Source: Acerihabitans arboris (lineage in GTDB: Bacteria > Pseudomonadota > Gammaproteobacteria > Enterobacterales > Enterobacteriaceae). Taken from it: a DNA stretch of 64,000 nucleotides. The notes beneath the pieces are model-generated. The model searched no databases and was not told the origin of the DNA. It saw only the letters and a program-made list of their open reading frames with translations. Positions 28,070 to 37,695 of this stretch are shown here, one piece after another. The DNA lies in assembly GCF_010131535.1 (NCBI RefSeq), contig NZ_WUBS01000009.1, forward strand, positions 124,001-188,000, read 5' to 3'. The position numbers and the translations under genes were made by a program. How positions within the stretch are numbered: the first letter of the stretch is position 1; each line of letters starts with the position of its first letter.

Positions 28070-28597
28070 TTATTCAAAAGATCCGAGATAATCGCTTTTA
28101 CCAATAGCCAGGCCTTGGTTACGCAGGATGTCGTAGGCCGTGGTGATATGGAAAAACAGATTGGGCAACGCCAGGCGGAATAAATAATCATAACCGCTGA
28201 AGGTTTTAGCTGTGCCGCGCATATTCATCACAATCGGCCTTTCACCCGCGTGGGCAAACAGGTCCTGGGGCAGGCTGTTGAGATAGGCGATGGTTTTGTC
28301 GATTCGTTGCTGCAATTGCGCAAAGGTCGTTTCGGTATCGGGAAAACTGGGTATTTCACCGCCCGATAAACGCGCCGCGCAGGATTTCGCCGCATCGCTG
28401 GCCGACTGCACCTGCCGTGCCAGGCTGAACATATCGGGCGCCAGGCGGGCATTCACCCACTGGGATTCATCAATACCCTGCTCGGCGGTAAAGGCGACCG
28501 CTTTACGCAGCAGCGCGGACAGATTGTTAAGCGCCCGGATAAATACCGGGATCGAGGCTTGATAGTAGGTCAGGTCGTATTGTGCCGGATTAGCCAT
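28070..28597 (-). CDS. DUF1993 family protein
   Basis: A soluble, probably cytoplasmic protein of about 175 residues that resembles the DUF1993 family (DinB-like four-helix bundle, by recollection). Visible features are the opening YDLTYYQASIPVFIRALNNL, the central DMFSLARQVQSASDAAK, and the C-terminal HITTAYDILRNQGLAIGKSD typical of the family. MANPAQYD is taken as start; an ATG five codons upstream is equally possible. Function is unknown. It stands alone, facing away from the DUF1471 genes. Confidence 0.75.
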   Translation of the reverse strand: MANPAQYDLTYYQASIPVFIRALNNLSALLRKAVAFTAEQGIDESQWVNARLAPDMFSLARQVQSASDAAKSCAARLSGGEIPSFPDTETTFAQLQQRIDKTIAYLNSLPQDLFAHAGERPIVMNMRGTAKTFSGYDYLFRLALPNLFFHITTAYDILRNQGLAIGKSDYLGSFE

Positions 28598-28772
28598 GTT
28601 CAGTCTTCTCATCGTTATCTGATATAAGGGTAGACAGCGGGCCGGTGGTCCTGCCCGCCATCAACTTAGGACGCGGCTTCCGGCACGTCAATGTTTTTTT
28701 AACGATTGCTATGAAATGTGTTGACCCGGTAGCCATTGGTAATGGGGACCAGATCGCCGCGGGCGGGACGCC

Positions 28773-29969
28773 TCAGTTATTCCTTGCCCGCGCCAGGCAA
28801 TCCAGGCGCCGTTCGTCGACCCGTTTGGCAAACCAGGCGGTGGTCAGCCGGCGGGTAATTTTCGGACTTTCCAGGGTAATGCCCGGCAGCACGGCGCGCG
28901 GCAGCGGCTGGTCCTGGGTTTTATCCGCCAGGGCGTATACGCGCCGGTAAAGATCCGTCTCCTCGAAATCCAGCCGTTCGCCTTTAACCAGCGCCCGGCG
29001 GATGGCCGCGTCGCTCATATCCAACCGTTTGCCGAGCGACCGTATAGCCAGCTCCGTGGCGCCCGCCGCATCCGAACCATAGTTTACCAGGTCGCCGTCA
29101 AGCGCCAGCTTCTTGCCGGTGGCGCGGCTGACGGCATTCTGGAACGCGGCGTTGCGGCTGGCGTACCAGCCGGCGTTGAAATCGGCAAAGCGGAATATCT
29201 GCCGGGGATAATGGGTCGGGTAACCGAGTAAATGCACAATGCCAAAGTACATGCCGCCGCGACGGCTGAACACCTCGTGACGGATCGAACCCTCGACGGG
29301 GTAGGGATAACCGTCGGCGTGCCCGGCGGCGAAGGCAATGCTGACCTGCATCGGCCCGCCGGTATGCACCGGATTGAGATTGCCAAACAGTTTTTGCCCC
29401 ATCGGCACCATACCGATGAAGTCCTCGAAGATGGCGCTCAGCTCTTTTTCGCTGCGCGCGTTGTCCAGGCGTTCGCTATAGGTCTTGCCGTTAGGCGAGT
29501 TGATATGCAGCGCGGCATGGACCACGATGGCCGGGATATGCGCCTGGGCGGCGCGGCGGTCGATTTCATCCCAGGCGATCTTGCCCAATCCCGGCACCGG
29601 CGCGTCGGCCTGCAGGCCGGATTCCTGCTGGGCCACGGCCAGTACCGAACAGATATTCTCCGTATTGGGGTCGATATTCCGGGCGTTGAACGCCGTATAG
29701 ATATCCTTGGCCCAGCCCGCGCGATCGGTGGTATTGGGCGGCAAAAGACGCGCGATTTGCGCCTGCGCCTCGGCGGGCTGGCGTGTGGCGGCGCCCTGGT
29801 GTTGTTGGGTGCCGCAGCCGGCCAGGGCCAGCAGCAGGGCGATGCCCATCCATTGCCGGCTCCGGCGCGGCGGCGATACCGCCGCGCCGTTATCCGGGCG
29901 GCAGGCGAGTGGGGCATTGCGGGCAAAGCCTGGCGTAAGCGGGTGGGGCATAACGCGGTAAAAAGGCAT
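28773..29969 (-). CDS. DUF1615 domain lipoprotein
   Basis: A 398-residue predicted lipoprotein. The lipobox LALAGC places the lipidated Cys near residue 52, behind an unusually long n-region rich in Arg and Pro. The start at 29969 is supported by AGGA 6-8 bp upstream, but a shorter form starting at MGIALLLALAGC is possible. The mature part resembles DUF1615 proteins, with VAQQESGLQADAPVPGLG, GGPMQVSIAFA and RRGGMYFGIVHLLGYPTHY. The ESGL and GPMQVS blocks recall lytic-transglycosylase active sites (catalytic Glu in ES), so a peptidoglycan-related role is an inference. It ends close to cytX, which lies upstream on the same strand (10 bp gap). Confidence 0.7.
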   Translation of the reverse strand: MPFYRVMPHPLTPGFARNAPLACRPDNGAAVSPPRRSRQWMGIALLLALAGCGTQQHQGAATRQPAEAQAQIARLLPPNTTDRAGWAKDIYTAFNARNIDPNTENICSVLAVAQQESGLQADAPVPGLGKIAWDEIDRRAAQAHIPAIVVHAALHINSPNGKTYSERLDNARSEKELSAIFEDFIGMVPMGQKLFGNLNPVHTGGPMQVSIAFAAGHADGYPYPVEGSIRHEVFSRRGGMYFGIVHLLGYPTHYPRQIFRFADFNAGWYASRNAAFQNAVSRATGKKLALDGDLVNYGSDAAGATELAIRSLGKRLDMSDAAIRRALVKGERLDFEETDLYRRVYALADKTQDQPLPRAVLPGITLESPKITRRLTTAWFAKRVDERRLDCLARARNN

Positions 29970-29979
29970 GTCTTTCCTG

Positions 29980-31248
29980 TTAAACCTGGCTTGGACGGCG
30001 GGACAAACCGTAGTGTAGCAGTCCCGCGATAATAAGCGCCGGCAAGGTGGCGCCCACCTGCGGCAACCATTGGACCATGGCCTGGTAAACGGCGATGCCG
30101 CATGCCCAGGCCAGGAACGCCCGCCATGACGAGGCCGCCGCGGGGGCCAGACCCCGGCGGCGGATCAGGAAGTGCTCCACCAGCACCACGCCGAACAGCG
30201 GCGCAAATACCGAGCCGATCAATAACAGGAAATTTTCATACTGCGACAGAGGCACCCCCCAGGCAATCAGCGTACACGCCAGGCCGATAATCAGGGTCAA
30301 CGGCTTCACCCGCATCGGTACCAGCAGCGCCGACGACAAGGCCGCCGAATGGATATCGGCAAAAGCGTTTTCATTTTCATCGATCAGTATCAGCAATAAG
30401 GGAATGCCCATGGCCGCGCCCGAGAGCGCCACCAGCAGCGCGCTGGCATCGTTATTACTGACAAAGGCCAGGGCGTAGGCGCCGCCCAGGGCCATGACCC
30501 ACAGGCTGCCGGCCAGGTAGCCGGCCAGCGTGCCGAAAAAGGTTTGCCGGGCGCTTTTGCCAAAACGGGTATAATCCGCCACCAGCGGCAGCCAGGACAG
30601 GGCCATGGAAATCACAATATCGCAGCCGGCCGCAAACGGCAGCGTGCCGTTGCCGGCGGTGGCGGCCAGTCCGGCCATATCCGCCCGCCGCCATAACGAC
30701 CAGCTTAACCAGCCGCAGGCAATAATCAGCAACCAGATGCCGAAGCGCCGCAGCACCACCCGGATAAATGCCAATGGGCCCGCCAGGGCCAGCGCCGTGG
30801 CGCAAAAGCCGAACAGCCAGGTCCATAAGGCCGGATTTGCCCAAAGGCTGGTGCTGCCCAGGGCGCGGGCCGCCAGCAGGCTGGCCGCGTCGCGCATCAT
30901 CACAATTTCAAACGCGCCCCAGCCAATCAGCTGTAGCAGATTGAGCAGGGACGGCACCGACGCGCCGGTTTTGCCCAGGCTAAAAGCCATGGTGGCCATC
31001 GACGAACGGCCGGTGTCATACCCGATGACCCCGGCCAGCGCCAGCAGCAGACATCCCGCCAGCGATCCTAGGGCGATGGCGGACAGCGACCCTGCCATGC
31101 CTAGCCCTGGGGAAAGAATGGCGCCGGCCTGCAACACCGCCAGCCCAATGCCTAAAGAGAACCATAAGGAAAAAAGATCCCGCCAGCCCAGCACGCGTCC
31201 GCCTGGGGTAATCAACCGGTCGGGAGCATAAGTATCAATGTTTTTCAT
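29980..31248 (-). CDS. NCS1 family permease, CytX-like (putative hydroxymethylpyrimidine/cytosine transporter)
   Basis: A polytopic inner-membrane protein of about 422 residues with around 12 hydrophobic segments. The N-terminal part (GWRDLFSLWFSLGIGLAVLQ) and the central SWLPLVADYTRFG are NCS1 signatures; the size and overall pattern fit the CytX subgroup. The start MKNIDTYAPD is chosen because NCS1 proteins begin shortly before this soluble stretch; an ATG 13 codons upstream exists, and neither has a good ribosome site. No TPP riboswitch fits in the 79 bp between it and upgP, although many cytX genes have one. Substrate is therefore uncertain. Confidence 0.75.
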   Translation of the reverse strand: MKNIDTYAPDRLITPGGRVLGWRDLFSLWFSLGIGLAVLQAGAILSPGLGMAGSLSAIALGSLAGCLLLALAGVIGYDTGRSSMATMAFSLGKTGASVPSLLNLLQLIGWGAFEIVMMRDAASLLAARALGSTSLWANPALWTWLFGFCATALALAGPLAFIRVVLRRFGIWLLIIACGWLSWSLWRRADMAGLAATAGNGTLPFAAGCDIVISMALSWLPLVADYTRFGKSARQTFFGTLAGYLAGSLWVMALGGAYALAFVSNNDASALLVALSGAAMGIPLLLILIDENENAFADIHSAALSSALLVPMRVKPLTLIIGLACTLIAWGVPLSQYENFLLLIGSVFAPLFGVVLVEHFLIRRRGLAPAAASSWRAFLAWACGIAVYQAMVQWLPQVGATLPALIIAGLLHYGLSRRPSQV

Positions 31249-31327
31249 GGGGTTATCGGATTGCGCATGGATAAGCGAGCATAGCATAACCTAACCGTCC
31301 GGGCGCTGGCTATTCCTGCCGCCGGCG

Positions 31328-31831
31328 TTAATCCGGCCGGCCTTGCAGTGAGAGCTGCGTCAGCCACAGGCGGGTATCGAATTCCAACTGGTGATAGCGT
31401 GGTTCCATATGGCAGCAGAGCTGGTAAAACGCTTTGTCATGTTCTTTTTCCTTCAGATGCGCCAGTTCATGCACCACAATCATGCGCAGGAAATCCGCCG
31501 GGGCGGTTTTGAATACCGTGGCGATGCGGATCTCGGCCTTGGCCTTCAGCCTGCCGCCCTGCACGCGCGATACCGCGGTGTGCAGGCCCAGGGCATTTTT
31601 CAGCACATGGATTTTACTGTCCCAGGCGACTTTATTGACCGGGGCGGCGTTGCGCAGGTAATGGTTTTTCAGATCCAGCGTATAGACATACAACGCCTTG
31701 TCGCTGGTGACCTCATGGGCGGCGGGATAGCGCTGCGCCAGCACCTCGCCCAGCCGTTGTTCCTCGATTAGCGTACGCACCTGCGCAAGCAAATGTTCCG
31801 GATAACCCTGCAAATAGATAAGTGGTGTCAT
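31328..31831 (-). CDS. upgP: UTP pyrophosphatase UpgP (YgjP), metallopeptidase-like fold
   Basis: 167 residues, the same length as E. coli YgjP and collinear with it throughout. The zinc site motif HELAHLKEKEHDKAFY is present, with the third ligand probably in CCHMEPRYHQLEF. E. coli YgjP has been described as a UTP pyrophosphatase; the fold resembles SprT/M48 metallopeptidases. The start MTPLIYLQGYPE aligns with the E. coli N-terminus; the longer frame upstream is not conserved. Confidence 0.9.
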   Translation of the reverse strand: MTPLIYLQGYPEHLLAQVRTLIEEQRLGEVLAQRYPAAHEVTSDKALYVYTLDLKNHYLRNAAPVNKVAWDSKIHVLKNALGLHTAVSRVQGGRLKAKAEIRIATVFKTAPADFLRMIVVHELAHLKEKEHDKAFYQLCCHMEPRYHQLEFDTRLWLTQLSLQGRPD

Positions 31832-31981
31832 AAAAGCCCTGCCGCGCGGCGATGGAAAAAATGCTGACTTGCCCAAGGGTAACGGATCCCCGGTTTAATG
31901 CCAACGACCACCGGCGGGGTCCATCATTTCATTGCCCGGCGCGTTCTGTGCGTCAGTTCACCCTCTCCCGCCTTCAGCCCG

Positions 31982-32034
31982 ATTAACGTTCCATAACGAA
32001 ACGTTAATGGCCCGGCAATGTTCCAAACGGGAAC
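31982..32034. promoter_or_regulatory. Inverted repeats upstream of dhaK
   Basis: ATTAACGTT and AACGTTAAT form perfect 9-bp arms separated by 9 bp (31982-32008). GTTCC/GGAAC arms with a 5-nt centre follow (32020-32034). They lie 80-130 bp before dhaK, an activator-like distance. DhaR is the obvious candidate binder, but its site was not recognised directly. Confidence 0.45.
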
Positions 32035-32111
32035 CTTTCAGGGGGTTATCATCTGCGGGCCAAAGCTGCCTTATAGTCATTATCTATTCCTATTATCTGG
32101 CGGAGCAGCGT

Positions 32112-33182
32112 ATGAAAAAATTAATCAATAACGTTGAAACGGTTTTACAGGAACAGCTTGACGGCCTGGTGGAAGCCCATCCCGGGCTGAAACTGCATCG
32201 GGAACCGCTGTTTGTTACCCGTAGCGATGCGCCGGTAGCCGGCAAGGTGGCGCTGATGTCCGGCGGCGGCAGCGGCCATGAGCCGATGCACTGCGGTTAT
32301 ATCGGCGAGGGCATGCTGGCGGGCGCGTGTCCCGGCGAGATATTCACCTCCCCCACGCCGGACCAGATGTATGAATGCGGACAGGCCATTGACGGCGGCC
32401 AGGGCATATTGATGCTGATTAAGAACTATACCGGCGATATCCTTAATTTCGAGACGGCGGCGGAGTTGCTGCACGCCGGTGGCACGCCGGTGGCGACCCT
32501 GGTGGTCGATGACGATGTAGCGGTAAAGGACAGCCTCTATACCACCGGCCGGCGCGGCGTGGCCAATACCGTCCTGATGGAAAAGCTGCTGGGGGCGGCG
32601 GCGGCGCGCGGCGACTCGTTGGATGAATGCGCGGCGCTTGGCGAGCATATCAATAACCAGGGGCATTCGCTGGGCATCGCCCTGGGCGCCTGCACCGTGC
32701 CCGCCGCCGGTAAACCGTCGTTTGCGCTGGCGGAGGATGAGATGGAGTTTGGCATCGGCATCCACGGCGAGCCGGGCATTGAGCGCCGTCCGTTTACCTC
32801 GCTTAACGACACGGTGGATACCATGTTTACCACCCTTATCGAACACGGCGGCTACCAGCGCACCTTGCGCCACTGGGATCGCCAGGCGGGCGATTGGCGC
32901 GAAAGCCGCCAGGCCAAGCAGCCGCTGGTCAAAGGCGATCGGGTGATTGTGCTGGTCAACAACCTGGGATCGACACCGCTGTCGGAGCTGTATGGCGTCT
33001 GGCACCGCCTGGCGAAGCGTTGCGCGGAGTTCGGCCTGCGGGTGGAACGTAAATTAATCGGTTCCTATTGTACCTCGCTGGATATGCAAGGCATGTCCAT
33101 TACCCTGCTGAAGGTCGATGACGCGCTGCTGGCGCTGTGGGATGCGCCGGTCAACACGCCGGCCCTGCGCTGGGGCTGTTAA
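32112..33182 (+). CDS. dhaK: PTS-dependent dihydroxyacetone kinase, substrate-binding subunit DhaK
   Basis: Binds dihydroxyacetone covalently and passes it to DhaL for phosphorylation; 356 residues, the E. coli length. MKKLINNVETVLQEQLDGLV matches the family start and GGAG lies about 6 bp upstream; the frame extends 60 codons further without conservation. Key motifs are GGGSGHEPMHCGYIGEGML, KNYTGDILNFE and GIGIHGEPGIER, where the His forms the hemiaminal with substrate. First gene of dhaKLM. Confidence 0.95.
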   Translation: MKKLINNVETVLQEQLDGLVEAHPGLKLHREPLFVTRSDAPVAGKVALMSGGGSGHEPMHCGYIGEGMLAGACPGEIFTSPTPDQMYECGQAIDGGQGILMLIKNYTGDILNFETAAELLHAGGTPVATLVVDDDVAVKDSLYTTGRRGVANTVLMEKLLGAAAARGDSLDECAALGEHINNQGHSLGIALGACTVPAAGKPSFALAEDEMEFGIGIHGEPGIERRPFTSLNDTVDTMFTTLIEHGGYQRTLRHWDRQAGDWRESRQAKQPLVKGDRVIVLVNNLGSTPLSELYGVWHRLAKRCAEFGLRVERKLIGSYCTSLDMQGMSITLLKVDDALLALWDAPVNTPALRWGC

Positions 33183-33197
33183 TTCATGGAGGCAACA

Positions 33198-33830
33198 ATG
33201 GTTATCACCAGACAGCATATCGTCAGTTGGCTGCAGCTGTGCGCCGAGGTGTTTACCGAACAGCGGGATTTCCTCACCCGGCTGGACTCGGATATCGGCG
33301 ATGGCGATCACGGCCTGAATATGAACCGCGGCTTTAATAAAGTGCTGGAGAAATTGCCTTCGGTAGCGGACAAGGATATTGGTTTTATCCTCAAGAATAC
33401 CGGTATGACGCTGCTGTCGAGCGTGGGCGGCGCCAGCGGCCCGCTGTTCGGCACCTTTTTTATCCGCGCCGCCCAAAGCACCAACGCCAAGCAAAGCCTC
33501 GATTTGCCGGCCCTGTGCCAGATGCTGAAAGAGGGGTCGGAAGGCGTGGTCATGCGCGGCAAGGCCGAGCCGGGTGATAAAACCATGTGCGACGTCTGGG
33601 TTCCGGTGGTCGAGCAACTGGAGCGGGACCGCCAGGGCAACCTGGATATTATCGACGCTCTGCGCCTGGCCGTCGACCGGGCGCAGCAGGCCCTGGAATC
33701 CACGATCACCATGCAGGCGCGTAAAGGACGGGCCAGCTACCTGGGCGAGCGCAGCATTGGTCACCAGGACCCCGGCGCCACCTCGGCGATGCTGATGATA
33801 CAGGCGCTTTACCAGGTGGTTACCCGTTAG
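33198..33830 (+). CDS. dhaL: Dihydroxyacetone kinase ADP-binding subunit DhaL
   Basis: Holds a permanently bound ADP that is rephosphorylated by DhaM; 210 residues as in E. coli. The ATG at 33198 is chosen over one at 33186 because GGAGG (33188-33192) sits 5 bp before the former and overlaps the latter. The Mg-ADP site LDSDIGDGDHGLNMNRG with its three Asp residues is intact, as is the SSVGGASGPLFGTFF loop. It begins 15 bp after dhaK. Confidence 0.95.
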   Translation: MVITRQHIVSWLQLCAEVFTEQRDFLTRLDSDIGDGDHGLNMNRGFNKVLEKLPSVADKDIGFILKNTGMTLLSSVGGASGPLFGTFFIRAAQSTNAKQSLDLPALCQMLKEGSEGVVMRGKAEPGDKTMCDVWVPVVEQLERDRQGNLDIIDALRLAVDRAQQALESTITMQARKGRASYLGERSIGHQDPGATSAMLMIQALYQVVTR

Positions 33831-33859
33831 TCACAGGCCCTGGGCCGGCAGGAGGAGAG

Positions 33860-35338
33860 ATGGTCAATATCGTGGTAGTGTCCCACAGTCTTCTGCTGGC
33901 GCAGGGCGTTGCGCAGCTGGCTGAACAGATGATCCAGGGCGGCTGCAGGCTGGCAATCGCCGCCGGGGTGGACGACGAAGCGCATCCCATCGGCACCGAT
34001 GCGGTTAAGGTAATGGAAGCCATTGCATCGGTGGACGACCCTGCCGGCGTATTGGTGCTGATGGATCTTGGCAGCGCCTTGCTAAGCGCGGAAACGGCGC
34101 TGGAGCTGCTGGACCGCGACATGGCGCAACGGGTCCGGCTGTGCGCCGCGCCGCTGGTGGAAGGTACGCTGGCGGCGGTGGTGGCGGCCTCGGCGGGCGG
34201 CGATTTGCCGCGGGTTACAACCGAGGCGCTGGGCGCGCTGGCGGCGAAAGCCCGCCAGCTTGGCGAGCCGGCCGACCAGCCCGCCGCCGGTCCGGCCACG
34301 CCGGTGATGCCCGCCGATGGCCAAAGCGTCAGTTGGAAAGTACTTAACCCGAATGGACTGCACGTGCGCCCCGCCGCCCAACTGGCGGGGGTGTTGGCGC
34401 CGTTCAAGGCCGATCTGTTGCTGCAAAAGGAGGGGCGTGGCGTCGATCCCCGCAGCCTCAATCAGCTGGCGACGCTGCAAGTCCGCCAGGGCGATACTAT
34501 TCGCCTGCTGGCCAGCGGACCGGAGGCGCAGCAGGCGCTGGACGCGTTCAGCACGCTGGCGCGCCGGGGTTTTGGCGAACACGTTGACGCGCGCGCGGGC
34601 ATGGTACTTGGCGGCATTCCGGTTCCCCCGGGCGGCATACGCGCGCCGGTGCTGAAACTGCGGCCGGCTCGTTATCATGCCCGCTCCGAGACGATTTCCC
34701 GCGCACAGGTCACCGGGCAACAGCAGCGTCTGCGTTCGGCGATGGCTGCCACCCGTGGCGATCTGCGACGGCTGGCGCACCGGGCCGGCGATGCCATGGG
34801 GCCGGATCAGGCGGCCATTTTCAGCGCCCACGCGCTACTGATTGAGGATGAGGACCTGCTGCGGGCGTTTGACCAACGTATCGCCCGGCAGCTGGCCGGC
34901 GCCGAGGCGGCGGTGCAACACGAACTGTTGGCGATGGCGGGTGAATACCTGGCGATGGAGGACCCCTATCTGCGCGCCAGGGAACTGGATATCCGCGATA
35001 TTCTCAATCGCGTTCTGGGACACCTTGGCGCCGGGCCGGTGGCGCCGTTAAGCATTGGCGACGGCGACGGCGTATTGCTGGTGGCGGAGGAACTGATGCC
35101 GTCCGAAATGATCGGCCTGGAGCGGCAAAAGGTGAAGGGTATTTGCCTGAGCGAGGGGAATATCTGGTCCCACAGCGCCATCCTGGCGCGGGCGCAGGGC
35201 ATACCGATGGTGGTGGGCGTCAGCGGATGTATGCAGGCCACCCGCACCGGCCAGATGGCGGCGCTGGATATGACCACCGGATCCCTCACCGTCGACAAAC
35301 CCGCCGGCGGTAAAAAGGCGGGGCTGGACGAGGCATAA
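33860..35338 (+). CDS. dhaM: Dihydroxyacetone kinase phosphotransferase subunit DhaM (EIIA-HPr-EI)
   Basis: Relays phosphate from PEP via PTS to the DhaL-bound ADP; 492 residues. Three domains each keep their phospho-histidine: EIIA of the Dha/mannose type (His9 in VVSHS), HPr-like (His168 in NGLHVRPAAQLA) and a truncated EI N-terminal part (His438 in WSHSAILARAQGIP). Alanine- and proline-rich linkers join the domains. E. coli DhaM has the same order with 472 residues. Last gene of the operon; dhaR converges from the other side. Confidence 0.94.
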   Translation: MVNIVVVSHSLLLAQGVAQLAEQMIQGGCRLAIAAGVDDEAHPIGTDAVKVMEAIASVDDPAGVLVLMDLGSALLSAETALELLDRDMAQRVRLCAAPLVEGTLAAVVAASAGGDLPRVTTEALGALAAKARQLGEPADQPAAGPATPVMPADGQSVSWKVLNPNGLHVRPAAQLAGVLAPFKADLLLQKEGRGVDPRSLNQLATLQVRQGDTIRLLASGPEAQQALDAFSTLARRGFGEHVDARAGMVLGGIPVPPGGIRAPVLKLRPARYHARSETISRAQVTGQQQRLRSAMAATRGDLRRLAHRAGDAMGPDQAAIFSAHALLIEDEDLLRAFDQRIARQLAGAEAAVQHELLAMAGEYLAMEDPYLRARELDIRDILNRVLGHLGAGPVAPLSIGDGDGVLLVAEELMPSEMIGLERQKVKGICLSEGNIWSHSAILARAQGIPMVVGVSGCMQATRTGQMAALDMTTGSLTVDKPAGGKKAGLDEA

Positions 35339-35370
35339 GATCATGCCGCGCGGCGGCGTGCCTGTTTGAA

Positions 35371-35399
35371 GCATGGCGCCGCCGCATGCGGCGCGATGC
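35371..35399. terminator. Hairpin between convergent dhaM and dhaR
   Basis: GCATGGCGCCGC and GCGGCGCGATGC pair over 12 bp with one mismatch and a 5-nt loop, in the 109-bp gap between the two gene ends. No T run follows on either strand directly, so its terminator role is moderate. Confidence 0.5.
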
Positions 35400-35447
35400 T
35401 TGCCAGTAATATTTTCCCCGCGCCGATGACAACGGATCCGGCGGCGA

Positions 35448-37409
35448 TTATTCAGCCTCGGCGCGCGCTTTAAACCGCGCCATTTCAAGCTGGTATTGCT
35501 TTACCTTACGCCATAGCGTGGTGCGGCCGATGCCCAGCAGCGGCGCCATCTCGTTGAGCTGCCCCCGGCACATCAGCGCCGCGCGGATAATCGCCTGGCG
35601 CTCCAGGTCCGGAAACGACAGCACCGGCTGCGCCTCGGGCGCGTCCGGCTCAACCAGCGCCCGCTCATGCAACAAATGCTCCGGCAGATCGTTAAGGTCG
35701 ATGCGATTGTTGCGGCAGGTCATGGCGGCACGCTCCACCACGCTTTTCAGCTCCTGATCATTGCCCGGCCAGGGGTACAGGCACAATTGGCGGATCACAT
35801 CCTCCCCGATCTGATAGCGGCACTGGAAATGACGACCCAGCGTCTTCAGGCTGTCCTGTACCAGCAGGGGGATATCCTGCGCCCGCAGGCGCAGCGGTGG
35901 AATATGCAGTTCGAAGGATTGCAGGGTATAAAACAGCTGGCGGCGAAACCGGCTTTGCTTGACCAGCAGCGGCAGATCGGCGCCGGTGGCGGCAATTACC
36001 CGTACATCCACCGGGATCACCCGGTTCGAATTTACGCGCATCAGCATGCCGGTTTTAATAATTTGCAGCAGGGCGGACTGCATTTCAGGCGACAGGTATT
36101 CAACCTGCTCCAGGTACAGGGTACCGCCGTTGGCCAGCTCGAATTTACTTGGCTGCCCGGCCTCGCCCTCGCTGGCGTCGCTGCCCAGGAATTCCCGCGC
36201 CATCAAATCCTGCGGCAGCGCCTGGCAATTAAGTGCGATAAACGGGCCATGCGCGCGTTCGCCGCCGTTATGGATCGCCTGTCCGAGGCGCTGCTTGCCC
36301 ACGCCCTCCTCACCGTGCAATAGCATCGGGTGCCGGCCTTTGGCCGCCTGTTTGCCGTAGCGCACCAGCCGCCGCATTTCCAGCGAGGCCAGCGGCATAT
36401 CCGCAAAGGTATAGCTCGCCCGGCCCAACTGGTTATGCACCAACTGCTGCAATAGCTCCTGGGGATGAAGCAGGGCGATAAAGCCGCAGCGGTCGCCGTC
36501 CGGGATCGGCTTTAGCGTCAGCAGCGCCGGGATAAACTGTTGTCGGCTCTCAAAGGTCACCTGCACATGGCTCAGCGGGCTGCGGTTGTGCATCGCCTGG
36601 ATCACCAGCGCCGGCAGGGTGATAAGCGTCAGCACCGGTTTGCCGAGGCTTGCCGTTTCATCGAGGCGCAGCATGGCCGCCGCACGCGCGTTCAGGTATT
36701 GCAGGCAGCCGTGCTGATCCCAGGCCAGTACGCCGTCCTCCACGCCATCCAGCAGGGCGTTAAGCGCATTCAGGTGGCGATTGGTTTCAGCCAGCAGGCT
36801 GTCGGCGTGCAGGTAGTTGCCCACTTCGCGCGCCAGCACCAGCGTCAGCGATAAATCGCTGGCGGCTTTTTCCTCTACCAGGCTGGCCAGTACGATAACC
36901 GCGCGCTGGCGGCCGCCGTTGTCGTAGACCGGGGCGGCGCAAAAATGCCAGGGATGCAGCGCCTGCCTGAAATGCTGCTCTCCCGCCAGTTGCACCGGAT
37001 AGCCCCCGGCAATGGCCAGCGCCGGCGCGTTGGAGCCGATCAGGCCCTCGGTCCAGTAGCTGCCGGGACCGATGCCCAGCGCTTCCAGCTGTGCCTGGGT
37101 AAACGGGTGCCCGCATACCCACAGGGTACAGCCGCTCTCATCGAGGATCAGCAGCGCGCAGGGGCGTGATTCCATATATTCATACGCATCCTCCAGCGCC
37201 GCCTGTCCCAGCACCAGCAGGTCGTCCTTGCGCCGGCATATGGAATCAAAGGTGGCGCCGGCGGCGCGGTGCGCCGGACGCCAGTCGGCGGGCTGCATCA
37301 GTTTGCGGCAGCGGCGCCAGGATTCCTCAAGCGCGGGGGGCGCGCAGGCCGACTCCCGCTTGGGAAGGTCGTCGCGTCCGGAAAGGGGCAAGGCAGGTTT
37401 CAGCGCCAC
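35448..37409 (-). CDS. dhaR: Dihydroxyacetone operon transcriptional activator DhaR
   Basis: Enhancer-binding-protein relative that activates dhaKLM and is antagonised by DhaK or stimulated by DhaL in E. coli; 653 residues. N-terminal GAF-like region (about 40-190), PAS domain (about 200-310), AAA+ domain with degenerate Walker A GEEGVGKQRLGQ, and C-terminal Fis-type HTH (MAPLLGIGRTTLWRKVKQY). The GAFTGA loop needed for sigma-54 contact is not visible between the two AAA+ motifs (FLGSDASEGEAGQPSKFELA is in its place). This fits a sigma-70 activator like E. coli DhaR. In E. coli dhaR is divergent upstream of dhaK; here it is convergent downstream. Confidence 0.92.
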   Translation of the reverse strand: MALKPALPLSGRDDLPKRESACAPPALEESWRRCRKLMQPADWRPAHRAAGATFDSICRRKDDLLVLGQAALEDAYEYMESRPCALLILDESGCTLWVCGHPFTQAQLEALGIGPGSYWTEGLIGSNAPALAIAGGYPVQLAGEQHFRQALHPWHFCAAPVYDNGGRQRAVIVLASLVEEKAASDLSLTLVLAREVGNYLHADSLLAETNRHLNALNALLDGVEDGVLAWDQHGCLQYLNARAAAMLRLDETASLGKPVLTLITLPALVIQAMHNRSPLSHVQVTFESRQQFIPALLTLKPIPDGDRCGFIALLHPQELLQQLVHNQLGRASYTFADMPLASLEMRRLVRYGKQAAKGRHPMLLHGEEGVGKQRLGQAIHNGGERAHGPFIALNCQALPQDLMAREFLGSDASEGEAGQPSKFELANGGTLYLEQVEYLSPEMQSALLQIIKTGMLMRVNSNRVIPVDVRVIAATGADLPLLVKQSRFRRQLFYTLQSFELHIPPLRLRAQDIPLLVQDSLKTLGRHFQCRYQIGEDVIRQLCLYPWPGNDQELKSVVERAAMTCRNNRIDLNDLPEHLLHERALVEPDAPEAQPVLSFPDLERQAIIRAALMCRGQLNEMAPLLGIGRTTLWRKVKQYQLEMARFKARAEAE

Positions 37410-37695
37410 TATATCGTCATCCCGTATCGGCTCAATCAGGTAGGATATTACCCCAGAATACCGGCTGGATTTCTGTTAAGTCCCGGGCAAATATGACAGG
37501 CGATATCATTCTGTAGCTTGAGGCCGAAGCCAAAAAAGCGGATTCGTGAACACTCGCACCTTAAAAGGCTCAAAAACATGCACAATAGGTTAATTAAGGG
37601 AGATTGAGATATCGCCAGTGTGGTTATCCCTATATCAATATTACCGTTCTTACGCCAGGTTAAATCGAAAAAGTTAAACCCGTAGGGTTGGGCAG

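Noticed and set aside
29980-31327. TPP riboswitch before the cytX-like gene
   Set aside because: Only 79 bp separate it from upgP and no thi-box-like sequence is visible.
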